DNA from: an uncultured Flavobacteriales bacterium
Lineage (GTDB): Bacteria; Bacteroidota; Bacteroidia; Flavobacteriales; Crocinitomicaceae
DNA length: 18,992 nt
Assembly (NCBI GenBank): GCA_946479985.1
Contig: CAMLIF010000079.1
Coordinates: 1 to 18,992, forward strand
Direction of reading: 5' to 3'
The notes beneath the pieces were generated by a model. The model did not search any database. It was given only the letters and a program-made list of their open reading frames with translations, and was not told the origin of the DNA. Within the stretch, counting starts at the first letter, position 1, and every line of letters begins with the position of its first letter. Made by a program: the position numbers and the translations under genes. This document shows, one piece after another, positions 7,620-15,589 of this stretch.

Positions 7620-8609
7620 TTAATTTTCGCTTTTCATATACCACTTCACCGCTTCTTTTAGCCCTGCGTCGAGTTTGTATCCGGGCTCGTAACCTAACAA
7701 TGTAATTGCTTTTTCAATACTTGCCAATGAATGCGGAATGTCCCCATCTCGATTCGGACCATGTTGAATTTCAATATCAGCAATCCCAGTGTCATAATGA
7801 CTAAGATACTTTTTTAGTAATTGTGTTAATTCGATCAATGTTGTTCGATCACCAACAGCTGTATTAAACACCTGACCAATCGCGTTTTGATTTTCAGTTG
7901 TAGCGGCCAGGTGATTCATCTGAATCACATTATCTATGTATGTGAAATCACGGGAATATGTTCCGTCACCATTGATTAACGGAGACTCATATCTCCTAAA
8001 CTGATCTACAAACTTCGGAATAACTGCAGCATACGCACCGTCAGGTGATTGCCTTCTACCATAAACATTAAAATATCTTAAACCTATTAGCTGCATTCCA
8101 TAATTCAAAGCGAAGACATGTGCGTAGAGTTCGTTTACATATTTTGTAACTGCATACGGAGACAAAGGCATGCCAATAACCTCTTCAATTTTTGGTAATG
8201 ATTCCGAATCACCATAAGTAGAAGAACTCGCTGCGTAAACGAATCTTTTAACCTTGGCATCACGTGCAGCTACCAACATATTCAAAAAACCATTTATGTT
8301 GCTTGCATTGGTAGCTATAGGGTCTTGTAAAGACCGTGGAACAGATCCTAATGCTGCCTGATGCAACACAATATCAACTCCTTTAACCGCGCGTTTACAG
8401 TCGATCAAATTACAAATATCACCATCAATCAAGTGAAATTTAGGATTCGAAAGAAACGGTAAAATATTGTGCTTATAACCAGTAGAAAAATTATCAAGAC
8501 AAACTACTTCATTATTGTGTTCTAATAAATCCTCACATAGATTAGACCCGATGAAACCCGCCCCACCAGTTACCAACACTTTTTTATTACTTATTCTTGG
8601 ATATGTCAT
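7620..8609 (-). CDS. wbpP: UDP-N-acetylglucosamine(uronate) 4-epimerase, WbpP/TviC family
   Basis: This extended short-chain dehydrogenase/reductase uses NAD to invert C4 of UDP-GlcNAc or UDP-GlcNAcA. From the ATG at 8607-8609 it has 329 residues; the numbers below count from the GTG three codons upstream. Motifs are the Rossmann TGGAGFIGSN (17-26), AALGSVPRS (88-96, characteristic of the group that prefers N-acetylated substrates), SSSTYGD (131-137), the catalytic YAVTK (155-159) and RYFNVYGRRQ (181-190). The long stretch from AALGSVPRS to YFNVYGRRQ is very close to WbpP/TviC/WbgU as recalled. It is the first gene of the operon and would supply UDP-GalNAc (or UDP-GalNAcA if a 6-dehydrogenase exists elsewhere). 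A GTG start at 8618 is possible, but the ATG puts the Rossmann strand at the usual distance. MurA next door could act on its substrate or product. Confidence 0.9.
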   Translation of the reverse strand: MTYPRISNKKVLVTGGAGFIGSNLCEDLLEHNNEVVCLDNFSTGYKHNILPFLSNPKFHLIDGDICNLIDCKRAVKGVDIVLHQAALGSVPRSLQDPIATNASNINGFLNMLVAARDAKVKRFVYAASSSTYGDSESLPKIEEVIGMPLSPYAVTKYVNELYAHVFALNYGMQLIGLRYFNVYGRRQSPDGAYAAVIPKFVDQFRRYESPLINGDGTYSRDFTYIDNVIQMNHLAATTENQNAIGQVFNTAVGDRTTLIELTQLLKKYLSHYDTGIADIEIQHGPNRDGDIPHSLASIEKAITLLGYEPGYKLDAGLKEAVKWYMKSEN

Positions 8610-8912
8610 ATACTTCACATTAATTACATAGACCTATTTATATTATTAAAAAGGTGATCTTTGAAAAACTGCATTTAAACGGGGCTCTAGATTGAAGCTC
8701 CGGCAAATACAAGAACAAACTTCCACCAATACTGAGTGAATAGATAAACACCTATTTACCTTTACTTTAAAAAAATGATATGTTTTGTTTTCAATCAAAC
8801 TTGTGTTATTTATAATAGTGAGAATAACGAATATAAGAAAGAACCCTATGGGAATATGCATTCCTTTACCCTTAGGATATCAATAGTGGTAGTAAATTCA
8901 AGTTTGCAAGGA

Positions 8913-8920
8913 CAAATGTA
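8913..8920 (-). promoter_or_regulatory. Possible -7 box for the polysaccharide operon
   Basis: On the minus strand this reads TACATTTG, which fits the Bacteroidota -7 consensus TAnnTTTG and is identical to the box before both ompA-like genes. A TTG lies about 22 nt upstream (complement of 8943-8945), slightly far for a -33 element. If real, the leader to the epimerase ATG is about 300 nt. One octamer match in an AT-rich region could be chance. Confidence 0.35.
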
Positions 8921-9083
8921 TCGCTTTTGTACCGGGTTTTAACAATCCTTTTGTTAAAAAACAAAAATATAGAATTTTTATCATTACCTTAATCGGCTAT
9001 AAACCCGACAGTTGCAAGTGGCTAAACCCGTTTAGCGAAATGTGCCTAAAAAATACCTGAGTGTGCTCACGGCATGATTTCGG

Positions 9084-9091
9084 TACATTTG
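9084..9091 (+). promoter_or_regulatory. -7 promoter box of ompA-like gene 1
   Basis: TACATTTG matches the Bacteroidota -7 consensus TAnnTTTG and lies 30 nt before the start codon. The flanking stretch 9066-9124 is nearly identical to 10818-10874 before the second ompA-like gene, with only a few substitutions and a 2-nt length difference. Such conservation outside coding sequence supports a promoter plus a fixed leader. The -33 TTG seen in copy 2 is not kept here (TGT). Confidence 0.7.
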
Positions 9092-9121
9092 CACCCATTA
9101 TTCATTGAAATCTGAAGTTTT

Positions 9122-10486
9122 ATGAGAACACATTTTTTACTTTTTTTAACCCTAATTCCTGGTGTTTTATTGGCACAAACCGATCTCAACAATATGAATC
9201 GCTGGTCAGCCAGTGCATCGATCGGAATTCATGACGGAATGGCCCCTTCAAAAGGATTAACACGTATCTATCAATTCCAGCATTTTGCCCTGAATGGAAG
9301 ATATATGGCCACAAACAGAGTTGGTTTAATGCTTACTGCAAATTACGACTTCCTCGATTTTATTGATAAACCATACAATACTTATATGGTTCGAACTACT
9401 ATTCAAGGTGTTGTAAATGCAGGTGATATCCTTCATTTACCGCAGATAACTTCCAGATTTGGCTTGCTTGCTCACGGTGGATTCGGATTTTCGTCCATGT
9501 GGTCGGATAACAACCCTAATTACGCCAATTCCGAATCGTTATCAGACCGCGCTGACGGAATGTTGAGCTTTACTTTTGGTATGACTCCCCAGTTCAAATT
9601 AAATGAAAAATGGTCTTTAAACACTGATCTTTCATTTACTTTCAACGCACGCCAAACAAATCGTTTCGATATGCAGGCAAGAAGCGCGAATGGAGCAATT
9701 GACGGTTACATGTTGAACGCAAGTGTTGGAATTACACGCTATTTCGGTAAAAACAAATCACACGCCGATTGGACACCAACTATTTATGGAGCGCCTAATA
9801 CAGATTCGAAAGAATTAAATGAAATGAAGGCAGAACTTGCTGCTTTAAAAGAACAAGCCCGTGACGATGATAAGGACGGAGTTTCGAATGTATTGGACCA
9901 GGAAGCAAATACACCTGAAGGAAGCTTTGTAAACTCGAAAGGCATAGCAATTAAAGATAAAGATGCTGATGGAATTGCAGATGCTTATGATGCCTGCCCG
10001 GAAGTTGCCGGTGCATACGCTACCAATGGTTGTCCTGACAGCGATAAGGATGGAGTTGCTGATGTCGATGATATTTGCCCTCAAACTCCGGGATTAGCTT
10101 CCAACAGAGGTTGTCCGGTTGTTACAAAAGAGGTTCAGGAGGTTATGACCAAAGCATTGAAAGGTGTTCAGTTCGAAACTTCAAAAAGCACCTTGTTGAA
10201 AACGTCTCTACCGGTTCTGGATGAGGTGGTTCGCGTGATGAAACAAAATCCGGATTACCGCCTGGATATATCTGGTCACACAGATAATGTTGGTGATGAG
10301 GCTCAGAACTTATTGCTTTCCGAATCAAGGGCTCAGACAGTTGTAACTTACCTTATTTCAAAAGGTGTTCAGGCAGAAAGAATCACTGCAAAAGGTTATG
10401 GTGAAACTCAACCTAAAACATCAAATGATACACCGGCGGGTCAGGCAATAAACAGACGCGTTGAATTCAACGTTGTATTTAATTAA
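9122..10486 (+). CDS. OmpA-like outer membrane protein with TSP3 repeats (copy 1)
   Basis: This 454-residue precursor has a signal peptide (1-18, cleavage likely after LLA, before QT). An N-terminal beta-barrel-like region covers about 22-212. A short alpha-helical linker (ELNEMKAELAALKEQ) is followed by Asp-rich thrombospondin type 3 repeats at about 248-333 (DDDKDGVSN, DKDADGIADAYDACP, DSDKDGVADVDDICP), which bind calcium and carry paired cysteines. The C-terminal OmpA/MotB domain (about 346-452) has SGHTDNVGD with Asp388 and SESRAQTV with Arg403, the pair that contacts diaminopimelate in peptidoglycan, and ends with NRRVEFNV. The protein should anchor the outer membrane to the wall. The start is fixed by homology with copy 2. 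It is monocistronic, bounded by its own promoter and terminator. Confidence 0.93.
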   Translation: MRTHFLLFLTLIPGVLLAQTDLNNMNRWSASASIGIHDGMAPSKGLTRIYQFQHFALNGRYMATNRVGLMLTANYDFLDFIDKPYNTYMVRTTIQGVVNAGDILHLPQITSRFGLLAHGGFGFSSMWSDNNPNYANSESLSDRADGMLSFTFGMTPQFKLNEKWSLNTDLSFTFNARQTNRFDMQARSANGAIDGYMLNASVGITRYFGKNKSHADWTPTIYGAPNTDSKELNEMKAELAALKEQARDDDKDGVSNVLDQEANTPEGSFVNSKGIAIKDKDADGIADAYDACPEVAGAYATNGCPDSDKDGVADVDDICPQTPGLASNRGCPVVTKEVQEVMTKALKGVQFETSKSTLLKTSLPVLDEVVRVMKQNPDYRLDISGHTDNVGDEAQNLLLSESRAQTVVTYLISKGVQAERITAKGYGETQPKTSNDTPAGQAINRRVEFNVVFN

Positions 10487-10506
10487 GATATTCAAAAACA
10501 GAACCG

Positions 10507-10538
10507 AACAGGAACCCTTTTGGTGTTCCTGTTTTTTT
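10507..10538 (+). terminator. Intrinsic terminator of ompA-like gene 1
   Basis: AACAGGAAC (10507-10515) and GTTCCTGTT (10525-10533) form a perfect 9-bp stem with a CCTTTTGGT loop region that can add CC/GG pairs. The 3' arm runs into a tract of seven T residues (10532-10538), 20 nt after the stop codon. Confidence 0.92.
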
Positions 10539-10572
10539 ATGTTTAAAACTGGTAATGTGTTTATTAATCTAA

Positions 10573-10662
10573 TTATTGGGTAATTAGTTTTTGAGCTTCT
10601 TCAATAGGGAAGATTTCACCCAGCGAAGTTCCTTTTCCCTTGTTTGATTCTACATGAGTCGA
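10573..10662 (-). pseudogene. Possible C-terminal remnant of a decayed gene
   Basis: Read on the minus strand, 29 codons run from just after an in-frame TAG (10663-10665) to TAA (10573-10575). They encode STHVESNKGKG followed by TSLGEIFPIEEAQKLITQ. The composition looks like a real soluble protein C-terminus and unlike random AT-rich sequence, which gives Lys/Ile/Asn/Phe-rich peptides. There is no start codon and no family I can name. It may be the tail of a gene lost when the ompA-like gene was duplicated, or chance. Confidence 0.3.
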
Positions 10663-10813
10663 CTACAGACAATCTTTTTTGTATAGACCTTTAACAAAAA
10701 AATCGACAAAAACCACAAATGCAATAATTTTATCACTACCTTAAATCATTCGGTATCCGACTATTATAAAGAACTAAATCAGTTTAGCGAAACACGCATG
10801 CAATACTGCAGAC

Positions 10814-10843
10814 TTGACTCACGGCATGATTTCTGTACATTTG
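10814..10843 (+). promoter_or_regulatory. Promoter of ompA-like gene 2
   Basis: A -33 type TTG (10814-10816) is followed by 19 nt and then TACATTTG (10836-10843), a full match to the Bacteroidota TAnnTTTG -7 box at the expected spacing. The -7 box is 28 nt before the ATG. The block from 10818 to the start codon is nearly the same as before copy 1. Confidence 0.75.
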
Positions 10844-10871
10844 CGCCCATTATTCATTGAACCCTGAAGTT

Positions 10872-12221
10872 ATGAGAACACACTTTTTACTTTTTTTAAC
10901 CCTAATTCCCGGTGCCTTATCCGCACAAACGAACCTTGACAGCATGAATCACTGGTCACTTGGCGCATCGATAGGAATACATGACGGAATGGCTCCTACG
11001 AAAGGAACAACACGTATTTATCAATTCCAGCATTTCAGCCTCAACGGGAGATATATGCTAACCAACAGAGTAGGAATCATGGTAGATGCGAATTACGATT
11101 TCCTTGACTTTATTAATAGACCATATAACACCTATATGGTTCGTACAACTATTCAGGGAGTTGTAAACGCCGGCGATATCATGCATTTACCGCAGGTAAT
11201 GCCACGAATCGGGATACTGGTACATGGTGGGTTCGGATTTTCTTCCATGTGGTCGGATAACAATCCAAATTATGCAAATACCGAATCTCTTTCGGACCGC
11301 GCTGACGGCATGTTGAGTTTTACTTTTGGTATGACTCCCCAGTTCAAATTAAATGAAAAATGGTCTTTGAACACTGACCTTTCTTTTATTTTCAATGCCC
11401 GCCAAAATAATCGTTTTGATATGCAGGCAAGAAACACTCACGGTGCAATTGGCGGCTACATGTTGAATGCAAGTGTTGGAATTACCCGCTATTTCGGGAA
11501 GAATAAATCACATGCGGATTGGACACCAACCAAATATTCGGAAGGACTGGATGAGTTAAAAGCACGCGTTGCTTCATTGGAAGAACAATTGAAAGATGAC
11601 GATAAAGACGGGATTCCAAACGGAATTGATGCAGAACCTGCAACCGCGGAAGGGGTAAAAGTTGATTCGAAAGGTGTTACCATCAAAGATTCTGATAACG
11701 ATGGAATTTTAGATGCATTCGATGCATGTCCGGATATTGCGGGAACATTCTCAGGAAACGGTTGTTTGGATAGCGATGCAGATGGTGTATCCGACAATTT
11801 GGATAATTGCCCCGAAACAGCCGGTACTTTAGCAAACAAAGGCTGCCCTGAACTGGACAAAGGAACCAAAGAACTGATGAACAGAGCACTTCAGAGCGTG
11901 CAATTCGATTACATGGATGAGAAAAACTTGCTTCCGTCGGCATTGCCAACACTGAATGAAGTAGTTGCTCTAATGAAAGATCACGATGATTACCGCCTGG
12001 AACTTGCCGGTTATACTGATAACATTGGGGGATCAGACGAAAACATGGCCCGTTCAATTGGTCGTGCTCAAACAGTTGCCAATTACCTGATCATGAATGG
12101 GGTTGCTGCTGACCGGATTATGGTAAAAGGATACGGAGAACAAAACCCGAAAGCATCGAATGATACGCCGGAAGGGCAAGCCCTGAACAGACGTGTGGAA
12201 TTCAATATCATGTTCAAATAA
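10872..12221 (+). CDS. OmpA-like outer membrane protein with TSP3 repeats (copy 2)
   Basis: This 449-residue tandem paralogue of copy 1 starts at the ATG that aligns with the copy 1 start (MRTHFLLFLTLIPG); an upstream in-frame TTG at 10857 is inside the conserved leader and is not the start. It has the signal peptide ending at LSAQT, the barrel region with the shared DGMLSFTFGMTPQFKLNEKW block and a shorter linker than copy 1 (GLDELKARVASLEEQLK). TSP3 repeats (DDDKDGIPN, DSDNDGILDAFDACP, DSDADGVSDNLDNCP) and an OmpA domain with AGYTDNIGG and SIGRAQTV follow. The peptidoglycan-binding Asp and Arg are kept, but the usual GHTDN is GYTDN here. The barrel halves are closer between copies than the repeats and C-terminal domains, suggesting divergence of the periplasmic part or conversion of the barrel part. 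Confidence 0.93.
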   Translation: MRTHFLLFLTLIPGALSAQTNLDSMNHWSLGASIGIHDGMAPTKGTTRIYQFQHFSLNGRYMLTNRVGIMVDANYDFLDFINRPYNTYMVRTTIQGVVNAGDIMHLPQVMPRIGILVHGGFGFSSMWSDNNPNYANTESLSDRADGMLSFTFGMTPQFKLNEKWSLNTDLSFIFNARQNNRFDMQARNTHGAIGGYMLNASVGITRYFGKNKSHADWTPTKYSEGLDELKARVASLEEQLKDDDKDGIPNGIDAEPATAEGVKVDSKGVTIKDSDNDGILDAFDACPDIAGTFSGNGCLDSDADGVSDNLDNCPETAGTLANKGCPELDKGTKELMNRALQSVQFDYMDEKNLLPSALPTLNEVVALMKDHDDYRLELAGYTDNIGGSDENMARSIGRAQTVANYLIMNGVAADRIMVKGYGEQNPKASNDTPEGQALNRRVEFNIMFK

Positions 12222-12244
12222 TACAACAGAATCATAACAATAGG

Positions 12245-12272
12245 AAGGAGCTCAATCGGGCTCCTTTTTTTT
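12245..12272 (+). terminator. Intrinsic terminator of ompA-like gene 2
   Basis: AAGGAGC (12245-12251) pairs with GCTCCTT (12260-12266) across an 8-nt loop, and the stem runs into a run of eight T residues ending at 12272, 23 nt after the stop codon. Confidence 0.9.
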
Positions 12273-12384
12273 GTTCCCAATATTTTGAAGAAACGAGTAT
12301 TAGCAATCGTTTTGGTGGAATTGTTAAAACTCACTTTTTTAATCCATTTGCAATAAGAAATTCTGGAATATTCAGATATTTCCG

Positions 12385-12392
12385 TACTTTTG
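12385..12392 (+). promoter_or_regulatory. Candidate -7 box of the tatA-gatA operon
   Basis: TACTTTTG matches TAnnTTTG and lies 18 nt before the tatA ATG, a short leader of the kind common in Bacteroidota. No good -33 TTG is found at the expected distance. It follows a strong terminator, so a new transcript has to start near here. Confidence 0.55.
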
Positions 12393-12410
12393 TCTCAAAA
12401 TTCGACGATT

Positions 12411-12575
12411 ATGAAGTTAGGTCCAATGGAAATTATTTTGATCCTTGCTGTGGTCTTGTTGTTGTTCGGTGGAAAGAAAATTCCAGAACTAATGAAAGGA
12501 CTAGGAAAAGGAATGAGAGAATTCAAAGATGCTAGTAAAGGCGAAGATACAAGCGCCGTAGAAGAAAAAAAATAG
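12411..12575 (+). CDS. tatA: Twin-arginine translocase subunit TatA
   Basis: This 54-residue protein is the pore-forming TatA/TatE component of the Tat system, which exports folded proteins. It has the short N-terminal membrane helix (about 6-19), the FGG hinge (19-21), KKIPEL and the amphipathic helix [10 protein letters not shown] (30-39), then a charged, mostly acidic tail. Length is at the short end for TatA but normal for Bacteroidota. The ATG at 12411 was preferred over an in-frame TTG at 12390, because the TTG overlaps the promoter box and the ATG places the helix right at the N-terminus. It is 12 nt upstream of gatA and probably co-transcribed. No tatC is in the window. Confidence 0.92.
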   Translation: MKLGPMEIILILAVVLLLFGGKKIPELMKGLGKGMREFKDASKGEDTSAVEEKK

Positions 12576-12587
12576 CCTTCTAATCAG

Positions 12588-13994
12588 ATGTACAGATCCT
12601 TTTCGGAAGTGAAAAAAGCACTCGCCGCAGGTAAAACTGTGGCCGATGTCGTGAACGATTACTTAAAAGTTATTGACGCAAATAGTCATTTGAACGCCTT
12701 TTTAGAGGTGTTTAATGAAACTGCGTTGCAGCAGGCTCAGGTGGTTGATCAAAAACTTGCCGATGGAAAAGCGGGTAAATTGGCGGGAATGGTTATTGCC
12801 ATCAAAGACAACATTTGCTATGCCGGACACAAAGTATCTGCATCATCTAAAATCCTGGAAGGTTTCGAATCGCTCTTTACTTCAACAGTTGTAGAGCGGT
12901 TGCTTGCCGAAGATGCTGTAATTATAGGGCGAACTAATTGTGATGAATTTGCTTTTGGAAGTTCGAATGAAACATCTGCATACGGTAAAGTACTCAACAA
13001 TTTAGACGAAAAACGTGTTCCCGGAGGTTCTTCCGGTGGTTCTGCCGTAGTAGTTTCTGCAGGAATGTGTACAGCGTCTTTAGGTTCAGACACCGGCGGT
13101 TCAATTCGCCAGCCCGCTTCGTTTACAGGAACTGTTGGTTTTAAACCAACTTATGGTCGTATCAGCCGCTATGGTTTAATTGCCTATGCTTCTTCTTTCG
13201 ATCAGATCGGACCATTCACAAATACTGTGGAAGATTCGGTATTGTTGTATGAAATCATGGCCGGAAAAGACAAAATGGATTCAACCAGCTTGTCAGCACC
13301 GGTAACAATGAACATTCAAAAACCGGTTTCCAAAAAAGTTGCATACCTGAAAGAAGCTGTTGAACACGAAGGAGTTGATCCGGAAGTTCGCGCTAAAATG
13401 CTTGAGGTTATTGAACAATTAAAATCCGACGGACATACTGTTGAAGCTGTAAGTTTCCCTTACCTGAAACATTTGGTTCCAACTTATTACGTGCTTACAA
13501 CTGCAGAAGCTTCTTCCAATTTAGCCCGTTTTGACGGTGTTCATTACGGACATCGTTCTACTGAAGCCGTTGGTGTGGAGGAAACTTACATCAAATCAAG
13601 AACAGAAGGATTCGGAGCAGAAGCAAAACGCCGCATTATGGCCGGAACATTTGTTCTGTCTCACGGATATTATGATGCTTACTACACGAAAGGAATGAAA
13701 GTTCGTCGTGTGATCAAAAATAAAACAAAGGAGATCTTTGCTTCATACGATGCATTGATCCTTCCAACTACTCCATCAGTTGCATTCGAAAGCGGATCAA
13801 TTACTGATGGAATTCAAATGTATTTACAGGATATTTTTACGGTTCATGCTAACTTGGCCGGAAATCCTGCTATTTCTCTTCCAATCGGAAAACATTCGAA
13901 CGGACTTCCATTCGGGGTTCAGATTATGACCGACGATTGCAGAGAAGAAACCTTATTTTCATTTGCTCACTATTTGATGCCTTCAGATAGCTGA
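12588..13994 (+). CDS. gatA: Asp-tRNA(Asn)/Glu-tRNA(Gln) amidotransferase subunit A
   Basis: GatA is the glutaminase subunit of GatCAB, releasing ammonia from glutamine to convert mischarged Glu-tRNA(Gln) or Asp-tRNA(Asn) in the cytoplasm. This 468-residue protein has the amidase signature with the Ser-cisSer-Lys triad: Lys73 in AIKDN, Ser148 in PGGSSGGS and nucleophile Ser172 in DTGGSIRQPA, spaced as in S. aureus GatA. RTNCDEFAFGSSNETSAYG (115-133) and the FKPTYGRISRYGLIAYASS block are GatA-specific and separate it from other amidases. The C-terminus ends ...SLPIGKHSNGLPFGVQIM, as usual. It sits 12 nt after tatA and 12 nt before the transglycosylase. gatB and gatC are not nearby, which is common in this phylum. 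Confidence 0.96.
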   Translation: MYRSFSEVKKALAAGKTVADVVNDYLKVIDANSHLNAFLEVFNETALQQAQVVDQKLADGKAGKLAGMVIAIKDNICYAGHKVSASSKILEGFESLFTSTVVERLLAEDAVIIGRTNCDEFAFGSSNETSAYGKVLNNLDEKRVPGGSSGGSAVVVSAGMCTASLGSDTGGSIRQPASFTGTVGFKPTYGRISRYGLIAYASSFDQIGPFTNTVEDSVLLYEIMAGKDKMDSTSLSAPVTMNIQKPVSKKVAYLKEAVEHEGVDPEVRAKMLEVIEQLKSDGHTVEAVSFPYLKHLVPTYYVLTTAEASSNLARFDGVHYGHRSTEAVGVEETYIKSRTEGFGAEAKRRIMAGTFVLSHGYYDAYYTKGMKVRRVIKNKTKEIFASYDALILPTTPSVAFESGSITDGIQMYLQDIFTVHANLAGNPAISLPIGKHSNGLPFGVQIMTDDCREETLFSFAHYLMPSDS

Positions 13995-14006
13995 AAAATT
14001 TAGCCT

Positions 14007-15584
14007 ATGACGCGACTACTCATTGCTCTCCTACTCGTTAGTTTCGGTTTGCTAAAACCTTCCGAACTTCAAGCACAAAATACAGGTGTAAAGGACACAA
14101 TGAGCGATGAAGTATTCATGCGTGTCATGGAACAAAGTATTTCCATGTACCTGTCCGAATTTGCCAAAGACGGGAGTACCGATTCTATCCGGCAGGCTTT
14201 GGGTTACGAGAGCAATACCACTCCGATTTTTTCAGACGATATTTATTGCCAGCGTTTGGCAGCCATGAATGAAACCTCCTCTTTCGGGTTCGATTGCAAC
14301 GCAACAACACTGAGTTCTATCCATACCTGGGCATCTTCCCGAAGAAATTTTGCAAAGATTATTCTTGGCCGCTCCAAGTTGTACTTTGAATTATATGAAG
14401 AGAAACTGACTGAATATGGTATTCCACAGGAGCTTAAATATTTGTCGGTAATTGAATCTGCTTTGCAGCCAAAAATCAAATCGCATGCCGGTGCCGTTGG
14501 TTTGTGGCAATTTATGTACGCAACGGGAAAACATTATGGCTTAGCCAACGACAGTTACGTTGACGAAAGAATGGATCCTGTGAAATCAACCGATGCAGCA
14601 TGCCGTCTATTGAAAAAATTATACAACATTTACGGTGATTGGAATCTGGCGCTTGCGGCATACAATGCTGGTCCGGGCAATGTCAACAAAGCGATAAAAC
14701 GTTCCGGAGGAAAAAGAACTTATTGGGAAATTCGTCCATATTTACCGCGTGAAACCCAAAACTACGTTCCGAACTTCATAGCCGCTTCTTATTTATTTAC
14801 TTACCAAACGGAACATAACATCGTTCCCGCTGCTGCTAAAGTGCATTACGTTCAGTTAGACACTATGTGTTTAAACCGAAGCATGCACATGCAAAGCATT
14901 TCCTCTATTGTTTCATGGGACCTGGAAGAAATTCAGGCAATGAACCCTGTTTACAAAACAACGTACATTCCGAATACCAACCCGCAGCAATGCATTACCG
15001 GTCCGCTTGAGAAGATTGGGTTGCTTGTAAGCCTGGAAGATCAAATGTATGCCCTGGAACGAAAAAATTACGGCGGAGGAACTACGGCTCCACCCGTTGA
15101 AACAAATCCAACTACAAACGATCAAATAGTTGTTTCCGAACCTAAACCACCGGTGGAGATTCCGAAAACGAAGATTGTTACTTCCATAAAATACACCTAT
15201 CACAAAGTTCAACCGAACGAAAGTTTAGGAAAAATTGCTGCAGATTACGATGTTTCCGTTCAGAACTTAATGGATTGGAATGAATTAAAATCGACGGAAA
15301 TTGCTGTAGATGATGTATTGAAGATTCAAACTTCTATAACAACTGAAATTCCCAATCCGGAATATATAGAGCCTCAACCCGGTACAGATATTGTAAAAGT
15401 TGTAACTCCTGAGCCCAAACCTGCTCCACCGGCAGTAGTAAAAAAATACTATACCGTAAGAAGCGGCGACAGCTATGGTAAAATTGCTTCAAAGCACGGA
15501 ACTACCGTTACACGTCTGAAACAACTGAATCCGGGTGTAAATCCTTCCAAAATCCAGGTCGGACAGCGAATTCGTACAAAATAA
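14007..15584 (+). CDS. mltD: Membrane-bound lytic murein transglycosylase (MltD-like) with two LysM repeats
   Basis: This 525-residue secreted protein has a signal peptide (about 1-23, ending ELQAQ). A soluble N-terminal region comes next, then an SLT/GH23 domain at about 135-265. The catalytic Glu150 lies in LSVIESALQPKIKSHAGAVG (written here in part), followed by GLWQFMYATGKHYGL and LALAAYNAGPGNVNKAI, which are the standard GH23 motifs. A Pro-rich linker leads to LysM 1 (about 395-440, VQPNESLGKIAADYDVSV) and LysM 2 (about 481-525, VRSGDSYGKIASKHGTTV), which bind peptidoglycan. It cleaves the MurNAc-GlcNAc bond to form 1,6-anhydro ends, for wall remodelling or turnover. No lipobox cysteine is seen after the signal peptide, so it is likely periplasmic or loosely wall-bound, unlike lipoprotein MltD of E. 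coli. It lies 12 nt after gatA and 5 nt before the GT2 gene. Confidence 0.92.
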   Translation: MTRLLIALLLVSFGLLKPSELQAQNTGVKDTMSDEVFMRVMEQSISMYLSEFAKDGSTDSIRQALGYESNTTPIFSDDIYCQRLAAMNETSSFGFDCNATTLSSIHTWASSRRNFAKIILGRSKLYFELYEEKLTEYGIPQELKYLSVIESALQPKIKSHAGAVGLWQFMYATGKHYGLANDSYVDERMDPVKSTDAACRLLKKLYNIYGDWNLALAAYNAGPGNVNKAIKRSGGKRTYWEIRPYLPRETQNYVPNFIAASYLFTYQTEHNIVPAAAKVHYVQLDTMCLNRSMHMQSISSIVSWDLEEIQAMNPVYKTTYIPNTNPQQCITGPLEKIGLLVSLEDQMYALERKNYGGGTTAPPVETNPTTNDQIVVSEPKPPVEIPKTKIVTSIKYTYHKVQPNESLGKIAADYDVSVQNLMDWNELKSTEIAVDDVLKIQTSITTEIPNPEYIEPQPGTDIVKVVTPEPKPAPPAVVKKYYTVRSGDSYGKIASKHGTTVTRLKQLNPGVNPSKIQVGQRIRTK

Positions 15585-15589
15585 ACGCC

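Larger units (their letters stand above)
8610..9121. other. Divergent intergenic region (polysaccharide operon / ompA-like gene 1)
   Basis: About 510 bases with no convincing gene separate the minus-strand operon from the first ompA-like gene. The left 300 bases would be the 5' leader of the polysaccharide operon if the -7 box at 8913-8920 is used. They are AT-rich with no clear intrinsic terminator or riboswitch that I can see. The right 190 bases resemble the region before the second ompA-like gene, most strongly from 9066 to the start codon, and hold its promoter. A 71-codon minus-strand frame (8646-8861) is present but poorly supported. Confidence 0.6.
10487..10871. other. Intergenic region between the two ompA-like genes
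   Basis: This 385-base gap contains, in order, the terminator of copy 1 (10507-10538), a short protein-like remnant on the minus strand (10573-10662) and the promoter region of copy 2. The last ~55 bases closely resemble the region before copy 1, consistent with duplication of gene plus promoter. I see no complete gene in it. Confidence 0.7.
12222..12410. other. Intergenic region between ompA-like gene 2 and tatA
   Basis: It holds the terminator of copy 2 (12245-12272) and a candidate -7 box for the tatA operon (12385-12392). Nothing else is recognised in the ~110 bases between them. Confidence 0.6.

Noticed and set aside
8646..8861. 71-codon minus-strand frame with a hydrophobic N-terminus in the divergent intergenic region
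   Set aside because: The weak purine-rich stretch directly abuts the ATG, the sequence after the first helix has no recognisable pattern, and AT-rich DNA readily gives such frames. It is mentioned only as part of the possible leader.
10857..10871. Upstream TTG start for the second ompA-like gene
   Set aside because: The bases belong to the leader conserved with copy 1, where no such extension exists, and it would put extra residues before the signal peptide.
11489..12057. Long minus-strand frames opposite the ompA-like gene (124-126 codons)
   Set aside because: They mirror the Asp-rich repeats and OmpA domain in other frames and contain serine/proline-rich, low-information sequence. They are shadows of the real gene.
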